From the NCBI RefSeq assembly GCF_022682495.2, contig NC_071399.1:52692873-52756872 (forward strand): DNA of 64,000 nt, in the 5' to 3' direction. Both the position numbers and the translations under genes were made by a program. The DNA is from Desmodus rotundus. Taxonomy: Eukaryota > Chordata > Mammalia > Chiroptera > Phyllostomidae. The stretch's first letter is position 1, and every line of letters begins with the position of its first letter. Of this stretch, positions 57,346 to 64,000 are shown piece by piece. Under the pieces are notes generated by a model that was given only the letters and a program-made list of their open reading frames with translations, was not told the DNA's origin and searched no databases.

Positions 57346-58509
57346 TAGCTATTTATTCTTTAGGACAATAAAGAATCGAGCTACTTCCTCTCCAACACAG
57401 CAGTCTGTTACACAGGCTACAAACAACATGCCTATCAATTTTTACCCATCTCGTAATTTTTTTTAACTTATTTTAAGTTTGTGTCTTGGGGGCTAGAGAC
57501 TTGGGTATTTTTAAGTCATAAGCTAAATGTTGAGAAATTTATTTATAAAAGCATTTGTACAAATATTATCCAATATTTACAACCACTATCTGCAATTTCC
57601 AGAAAAAGGTTGTAAGAGGATTATATGCGATGATCCAAAATAGAAAGTGGAATCACATCGAAAGGGAGCTCATATTAAAAGGAAAAGGCTATTATTGTAT
57701 GAGATTGAAAGCTTAGTATATTATGCGTTGTTTAAAACTGTTCAGAAGTTTTCGAGCTTTCAAAAACTAAAATAGGAAGACTAGATGAGAATCACAGAAA
57801 TCAAAAAAGGAAATAGCTAACACTGGTGGAAATGAGGTGACAATGAGTTTGTAAATTGCAGATATCAGTCTGAAAATAGGAGAGTAGGAGGAAGCTGCTG
57901 AGACAGGTAGCAGCAAATGCTTAGCTGGTAACCACAATAACCAGATCCATCATTTACTGCATGAGGCCTAAGAGAATCCCCACCTTCTCTCCTTAAATTT
58001 CACTTGATGGCTCCAGCAACCCATAAACATTAATAAGTAACATTTAAGTAGTCTAAACAAGCAGGCAGAAGCAATGGAGACTAGGTAACAAATCTGTTAA
58101 GGGCTAAACTTCAAATGGACTCCTGAAGATTTGCAAATTAAGGGAAGAGAATGACTCTATTTTATTTATAAATTAACAATGGTGCAAAAATAATGACAGT
58201 AGAAGTTCAGCCAAGTACTTACTGCACTTTTACACATAGATCTCATATTCACTGATGTCCTTAGTCCCAAGAGACACGCTTTCACAATTAAGTAAATATT
58301 TCAATTATGAAGTTCTTTCACTTGAGAACAGTGAGAAACAATACAGCAACATGACCACCACAAATCTGTCAGCCTGGAAATTAGTATTCTAAATGCACTG
58401 TGTCAAATTGTAGGGATTTATTACGCTTTGAAACACCACTAGTAAATTTAAATGTAAACTTAAATTACAGAAATATGGCCTAAAGCAGAAAAAAGCAGAA
58501 CAGAAAGCA
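57346..58509. other. Intronic sequence, nothing recognised
   Basis: AT-rich; no exon or named repeat. Confidence 0.55.
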
Positions 58510-58670
58510 AGACTGAAGCTCACTTTCTCATATCTCATGTCATTTAATCCTGGTAACAACCCAAGAAGGTGAATCTAATTATCTCAACTTTAAAACTACG
58601 TATTGATGCTTGAAGGCGTTAACTAGCTCATCTACTACCATACAGCTAGTAAGCATAGGAGGCAGAAGGG
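58510..58670 (-). repeat. MIR SINE
   Basis: CATTTAATCCTGGTAACAAC, CCAAGAAGGTGAATCTAATT, ATACAGCTAGTAAGCATAGG: reverse strand of MIR. Confidence 0.8.
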
Positions 58671-59943
58671 CCTAATATTAATATACCTTAAAAACTCAAC
58701 TTCATCCGTCACATGCACTGCTGCTGTGGTGCTCAGTGTGACAGCACTGCCGGTAACTGGGTGCGACGTGAGACAAGCACTGCCGATGCAAGAGTGGAGC
58801 ATACTTTCAACCCTGCGATTCGGCTTGTCCAAAACTTGTTCTGTTAAATCGAACTATGCATCTACTAGAAGTTTTGAGTTGTTGTTCAACATTAGAAAGC
58901 CACACCAGACAGTGAATAGCTAAAATACAGGAACCGTGTTCTATTAATCCTTGTAATTCCAGTGCAAATAGTATGGATGCAGACTTTGGGGGCTAAGTAG
59001 ATGGACGGAGACTGCACCATAACCTGTTTTAAAACATTATCTGAGTTAAGAGATGTGCCGATGTAATACAGCCCATAAATTGACGTGGGGCAAATGCCTC
59101 TTTCAAATAAAAAGTTTACAGATGTTTACTTACTCAAAGGTGGAAGGGAAGAAGAAATCTAGGGCTTTTCACAACTTATTTTTGAACGAGATGCCTAAAC
59201 TTTTATCGTCACCAGGATAGATTACAGGAGACATGTAAGAATAGGATTTAAAAATGGGAAAAATCATATTTTAAAGAATTACTTAGTACTCTTTTAAAAA
59301 TACACATAACCTCAGTAATAATTCTCTATGTCCAAAACACAAAAATTTCAAAAAAATCAGCACCATTTAACTGTTAAGTTTTCTAGAATTTACCTTAAAA
59401 CCATAATGACTACACATTTTAGATCACAATAAGAATATAAAAATAACTTAAAGGTTTCTATACTCTGGTTTCTCTTCAGATTGTATAAATCTTTCGCCTT
59501 AAAAATAACTTAAAGTTTCTAATTAGTCTTTCCTGTTTTAGGCAACCCCAAAAAACACCATGATAAGTTCTTCTATGAGAACCCCTGAAAAAGTTCTATG
59601 AATTCAGGGGACTGAAAAAACGTGTTTTACATTAAGGGTAACAGAGTACTCATAGTGGAGTACTAGGAGAAAAAGCCACTGTGCCGTTCAGTCTTGCTAG
59701 GATGCCTTTCTTTCTTGGTGCCTGATTTCCGTTGCTCACTCTTCAAGCTTCAGTTCAACAGGGCTTCCTTGGAAGCCTTCCATATCTACCCAAAAGTGCC
59801 GTGTTTGCCTCTGTTAGAACGTGCATCCATCACCACATATATATTTACATGCATGGCTGTCTCCTTGCTACAAAAATAGACTGCATCCTACTAATTTTAT
59901 ATCTCAGCACAGAATAAACCTTTAATGAAATGCAAAGGGGAGA
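58671..59943. other. Intronic sequence, nothing recognised
   Basis: A short GC-richer patch at 58720-58830 has ORFs on both strands without known homology. Pyrimidine-rich L2-like text occurs near 59690-59880. Otherwise AT-rich. Confidence 0.45.
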
Positions 59944-60074
59944 AAAGGTTGGGGAGAAAGTAGGTTTATAATTGTTTGCACAGAAAATAATACAATAATT
60001 GATAACTAATAATACAAGAATAAATTCTGTATTTTGTGTACTCACAATTGTAAACCCACTTTTGCCCCACCCTG
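59944..60074. mobile_element. Mariner-type miniature inverted-repeat element
   Basis: Second copy of the family at 55106-55212. Right end CAATTGTAAACCCACTTTTG then CCCCACCCTG, followed by TA (60075-60076). The left end is decayed (GGTTGGGGAGAAAGTAGG...). The centre holds AATAATACAA runs. Confidence 0.85.
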
Positions 60075-60235
60075 TATACTGCAAACCAGCTATAAAATAT
60101 TGAGAGTACCTATCATGCAGGATACTGATCTAAAATTGAGTTACTCTTACCATACCACACACATATCAAAGAGAAGGACGAATATTACCACATCAACTAA
60201 AATATAAAGAAGAATTTCTCAAAATTAGAACTGTT

Positions 60236-60540
60236 CCTTATTCAATCAACAAATACTTTTTAGGCAAGTACTATGGGACAGGCAGTGTTCTAGGCACTGG
60301 AGATAGAGCGAGGAACAAAACAAATATCTCAGCCCCTATGGGGATTTTATTTTAGTGTTTAGAAGATGGACAATAGAGAAAAATATACATACTATGTAGG
60401 TATTAGATGGTGATCAGTAATCAGGGGAAAAGAAACTGGAGCATGCCAGGCTCTGGGTGGGGTGCAATTTCGGATGGCACTGCCCCAGCAGGTCTCCCAG
60501 AGAAGGTGGCATCAGAGGGAGGGAGGGCATCTGATTAGTT
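60236..60540 (-). repeat. L2 3' end and interior
   Basis: TTCAATCAACAAATACTTTT, GGGACAGGCAGTGTTCTAGG, CACTGGAGATAGAGCGAGG, then ATGCCAGGCTCTGGGTGGGG: reverse strand of L2. Confidence 0.75.
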
Positions 60541-60561
60541 GAAGATACTTTTTCCTTTGTT

Positions 60562-60576
60562 TAAAAATTCACTGGT
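60562..60576 (+). repeat. Left target-site duplication of HAL1 copy F
   Basis: TAAAAATTCACTGGT matches TAAAAATTCATTGGT at 62591-62605 with one mismatch. Confidence 0.9.
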
Positions 60577-62590
60577 GGCGAGAACCAAGATGGCGGCGTA
60601 GGTAGACACACTGCGCCTCCTCGCACAACCAGAACTGACAGAGAATCTACGGCAAGGGGATCCGACACCAAGGAAATAAAAAATAAACATTCATCCAGAC
60701 CGGTAGGAGGGGCGGAGACGAGCACCGGGTGGAGAGGACTCCTGTGGCTGTGGCGGGACCGAGACTGGCGGAGTGTGGGATGAACGATGCAGGCAGTCCC
60801 AGCACTAGCAGCCCCTGCGGCCCCACATTCGCACACAGATAAACCGAGTGGGCCGGAATATAGGAGTGGCGGGGAACGGGGCAGGCAGAGCAGTGGGTAG
60901 CACCCCGAGGCCCCACATTCACGCATAGATAAACCTGACGAACGGCGGGGAGCGAAGCAGACCGTGCAACCCAGGGCTCCAGCTCAGGGAAATAAAGCCT
61001 CAAACCTTTCATTGAAAACGCCCGTGGGGGTTGGGGCAGCAGCAGGAGAGACTCCCAGCCTCACAGGAGAGGTCGTTGGAGAGACCCACAGGGGCCTAGA
61101 GTGTGCAGAGGCCCACCCACTCAGGAACCAACACCAGAGGGGCCCAGTTTGATTGTGAGTAGCGGAGAGAAAGACTGAAAACCGGAGGAGAGTGAAGCGG
61201 GCGCCATTGCTCCCTCTCGGCCCCTCCCCCACGTACAGCATCACAGCGCAGCGACCAGCGTTACCCCGCCACAGGGAACACCTAAGGCTCCGCCCCTTAA
61301 AGTGACAGACGCCCCAAGACCAAAAAAAAAAAAAAAAAAATTGGCCCAAATGACAGAACACTTCAAAGCTCCAGAAAAAATACAACTAAGCGAGGAAAAG
61401 ATAGCCAACCTATCGAACACACAGTTCAAAACACTGGTTATCAAGATGCTCACAGAAGTGGTTGAATCTGTTCGAAAACCAGATGAAAAAATGAAGCCTA
61501 TGCTAAGAGAAACAAAGGAAAATGTACAGGGAACCAATAGTGATGCGAAGGAAACTGGGACTCAAATCAATGGTGTGGACCAGAAGGAAGAAAGAAACAT
61601 CCAACCAGAAAAGAATGAAGAAACAAGAATTCGGAAAAATGAGGAGAGGCTTAGGAACCTCCAGGACATCTCGAAACGTTCCAACATCTGAATTACAGGG
61701 GTGCCAGAAGGAGAAGAGGAAGAACAAAAAATTGAAAACTTATTGGAACAAATAATGAAGGAGAACTTCCCCAATCTGGCAAAGGAAATAGACTTCCAGG
61801 AAGTCCAGGAAGCTCAGAGAGTCCCAAAGAAGCTGGACCCAAGGAGGAACACACCAAGGCACATCATCATTACATTTCCCAAGATTAAGCAGAAGGAAAG
61901 AATCTTAGAAGCAGCAAGAGAAAAGGAGACAGTTACCTACAAAGGTCTTCCCACAAGATTGTCAGCTGATTTCTCCAAAGAGACCTTACAGGCAAGAAGG
62001 GACTGGCAAGAAGTATTCCAAGTCATGAAAGGCAAGGACCTGCATCCAAGATTACTGTATCCAGCAAAGCTGTCATTTAGAATGGAAGGGCAGATAAAGT
62101 GCTTCTCAGATAAGGTCAAGTTAATGAAGTTCATCATCACCAAGCCCTTATTATATGAAATGTTAAAGGGAGTTACCTAAGAAAAAGAAGATCAAAACTA
62201 GGAACAGTAAAAATGACAGCAAACTCACAGTTATTAACGACCACACATACAACAAAAACAAGAGCAAACTAGGCAAACAACTAGAACAGGAACAGAACCA
62301 TAGAGATGGAGATCACATGGAGGGTTGTCAATAGGGGGATGGGAGGGGGAGAGAGGGGGAAGGTACAGAGAATAAGTAGCATAGATGATAGGTGGAAAAT
62401 AGACAGGGAGGGTAAAAATAGTGTAGGAAATGTAGAAACCATAGAACTTATAAGTATGACCCATGGACATGAACTATAGGGGGGGAATGTGGGAGGGAGG
62501 GGGTGAGCAGGATGGAGTGGAGTGGGGGGGGAAATGGGACAACTGTAATAGCCTAATCAATAAATATATTTTAAAAAATAAATAATAAAA
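60577..62590 (+). mobile_element. HAL1-type ORF1-only L1 derivative, copy F (best preserved)
   Basis: A complete 2.0-kb element with 15-bp target-site duplications. It starts GGCGAGAACCAAGATGGCGG and has two tandem 90-bp leader units (CCCCACATTC at 60821 and 60911). A poly(A) run at 61322-61340 precedes ORF1 (61350-62180). After ORF1 come an A-rich spacer, the GGGAGGGAGGGGGTGAGCAG region, ACAACTGTAATAGCCTAATC at 62539, AATAAA and an A-rich tail. ORF2 is absent. It is the youngest-looking member, near-identical to copy E over long stretches. Like most copies here it is antisense to DGKH. Confidence 0.95.
61350..62180 (+). pseudogene. HAL1 ORF1, copy F: full frame with one TGA
   Basis: This frame of 276 codons plus stop is open throughout except for a single TGA at 61689-61691. 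The order is: N-terminus MTEHFKAPEKIQLSEEKIAN, a Lys/Glu-rich coiled-coil region (to about residue 112), the RRM (from about residue 114, where NIRITGVPEG is expected, through ENLLEQIMKENFPNLAKEI), the linker TPRHIIITFPK, and the C-terminal domain (RILEAAREKETVTYKG, RLSADFSKETLQARRDW, LLYPAKLSFRMEG, LLYEMLKGVT). It is shorter than human ORF1p (338 residues) mainly in the N-terminus and coiled coil. The stop replaces the conserved Arg, consistent with CGA to TGA. It may therefore encode only a 113-residue N-terminal fragment. This position is discussed in the findings. Confidence 0.9.
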
Positions 62591-62605
62591 TAAAAATTCA
62601 TTGGT
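62591..62605 (+). repeat. Right target-site duplication of HAL1 copy F
   Basis: Pairs with 60562-60576. Confidence 0.9.
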
Positions 62606-62879
62606 TAAACAATGATATTTTGTAAGTTTTTTATTACAAATTGAACTCCAATGGTTCTGTCCAGGTTTTCTTAAGGAGATTCACAATCTAGTAAATTTAG
62701 AAACTGTTTAAAACAAGTAATGGGAAGCTATTGTCTGATGACAATAGGCAGATCTATATATTTGCAATCTTAACATTTTTTTCTTGATTATCACATAAGT
62801 TTGTTTTACATGCTTTTATTTTAAACATCAAACTTGCTATGGTACATTAACTATTTTCCTTTAATATTAATCTAATAAC

Positions 62880-63120
62880 TGACTTCTATTAAATAACAAT
62901 CATGTTTCTAGCCACTGTTCTAAATACCTGTATTATCTCATTTATATGCTCACAACAACTCTGAAATAAGTACTATTATTACCCCACTTTTACAGGTGAG
63001 ACTGGCTTAGAGAGATTAGATAACTTTCCCAAAGTCACTTGCAAACAGTAAGTAGGACAACTGGGATTTAGACCATACCTTTCTCAAAAAATAAAGTCCA
63101 TAATCTTAACCACACACTCT
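62880..63120 (-). repeat. MIR SINE
   Basis: TTCTAAATACCTGTATTATC, AATAAGTACTATTATTACCC, CACTTTTACAGGTGAGACTG, TAACTTTCCCAAAGTCACTT, ACTGGGATTTAGACCATACC: a near-complete reverse-strand MIR. Confidence 0.9.
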
Positions 63121-64000
63121 ATTGCCTCAAATATAAGAGCAGTTATGTGACACAGCATTTCAACATACCTGCTTATTAGCTGTTCAAATACAAATTTAAC
63201 GTGGAAAGAGACTTTGTAATCCATACATTAAGCAATACGAACTCAGAGAAGCAAAATAAAGCCCCTATTTTTAAAGATCACCTTAGGAATCTATTACATA
63301 GACATAGTGAATAGTGATCCCAGAAGGATCATTATGTAGGAAAAGGAATATAAAATGTAACTGACAAAAACAAAAGTCAACCACATCCTTATGCCTCTAA
63401 GAATAGCTCTAGTCTCAGAGCTGTTCCTTTTAAATTAAACCAATAGAGAAGAAAAAAATAGATCATTGATTGCTAAACCATTGTGGCAATACCTAGCTGA
63501 TAACAATTAATAATTAGATGAGATCAGGCGCATTCAGGGTGGTATGGCCGTAGACTACAATTAAATCCAACGATTAAGAACTAATGTAAAGTGTTGGTAT
63601 TGGTATACACAATGACATCTATTTGCCATTTCAAGCTTTCAAGATCCTTCTGAGACAAAAACCATTTTATATGACATAAAAAGATCATATCAAATATGTT
63701 TAGTGTAGAAAAATGAGTCATTTTAATAAAATGAGTAATTCTAATTCTGTCTTCTATCTTCAAAATTTTTTGAGTGTGTTGAAAATTAAAACATAAACTA
63801 CTTTCTATTCTGACAGAGCAGATTTTTTTGATATACAGTTCTGACTTGACAGGTTCTTAAATTATGGGTTTCAGCTCAAACATTATCTCTGCTTTGATGA
63901 AAATGACTTAAAAGTCTCTGATAACTTTTTTCTCCTGAAACAAAAATAAGGAACTCAAAGATTTTTAATGAATGTTTTCTTATTTATTTATTTATTGACT
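63121..64000. other. AT-rich intronic sequence ending in a TTTA run
   Basis: No exon. The last bases (TCTTATTTATTTATTTATTG) are a TTTA microsatellite, possibly the tail of a minus-strand retroelement cut by the window edge. Confidence 0.55.

Larger units (their letters stand above)
12851..64000 (-). other. DGKH: Large 5' intron of DGKH (partial), upstream of the PH exons
   Basis: No conserved coding exon or CpG-island promoter was recognised from 12851 to the right edge. DGKH exon 1 encodes a Gly/Ala-rich N-terminus and should sit in a GC-rich island; nothing like that appears here. I therefore infer that at least 51 kb of this strand is the intron before the PH domain, possibly including alternative first exons that I cannot detect. 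The stretch is filled mainly by retroelements, listed separately. Confidence 0.7.

Noticed and set aside
1..64000. CRISPR arrays, tRNA or rRNA genes
   Set aside because: The repeats are mammalian interspersed elements and microsatellites. The tRNA-like boxes belong to Ves and MIR SINEs, and no cloverleaf-complete tRNA was seen.

Overview
The window is mammalian nuclear DNA, almost certainly from a bat. Three tRNA-derived SINEs match the chiropteran Ves family (head resembling CCCTGGCTGGTGTGGCTCAG, tail of TCTCTCTCCC). Around them are the usual placental repeats: MIR, L2, MaLR LTRs, Tigger1 and old L1. There are no bacterial-style genes. The only host coding sequence I can support is two consecutive exons of DGKH (diacylglycerol kinase eta) on the minus strand, at 12740-12850 and 10421-10501. 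They encode the first part of its pleckstrin-homology (PH) domain. Everything to the right (12851-64000) reads as a large 5' intron of that gene, and everything left of 10421 as the following intron. The next PH exon is not visible and probably lies beyond the left edge.

The rest is repeats. The dominant component is an ORF1-only LINE-1 derivative of about 1.9-2.5 kb, of the HAL1 ('half-L1') type. Six relatively young copies are present: A 3008-4906 (minus), B 6877-8864, C 34098-36612, D 40738-46703 (split), E 48983-50843 and F 60577-62590. Each has an L1-like 5' region, an ORF1 with the RNA-binding and C-terminal domains, no ORF2, and a short G-rich 3' end. Copies B, C, E and F have recognisable target-site duplications. 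Two lineages can be told apart by their 5' ends (A/B/E/F versus C/D). Copy D was split by a 4.15-kb L1 carrying a near full-length but broken ORF2 (42168-46322). Its 14-bp target-site duplication is perfect.

The most striking structure is copy E. The matching target-site duplication is not at the end of the HAL1 but 1.6 kb further on, after a second AATAAA and poly(A). The simplest reading is that copy E carried about 1.6 kb of its former 3' flank with it (a 3' transduction), including a Ves SINE, an MLT1-like LTR and an old L1 tail.

By region: 1-10.4 kb holds HAL1 copies A and B, a hAT remnant and a probable ERV LTR. 10.4-12.9 kb holds the DGKH exons, a Ves SINE, and one half of a diverged ~310-bp repeat pair that flanks the upstream exon. 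13-27 kb holds old L2, MIR and MaLR. 27.6-31.1 kb is a Tigger1 DNA transposon split by an old HAL1. 34-46.7 kb holds HAL1 C, old L1s, LTRs, and HAL1 D with its nested L1. 49-52.5 kb is HAL1 E plus the transduced block. 52.5-64 kb holds old repeats, two mariner-type miniature elements, a Ves SINE and HAL1 F.
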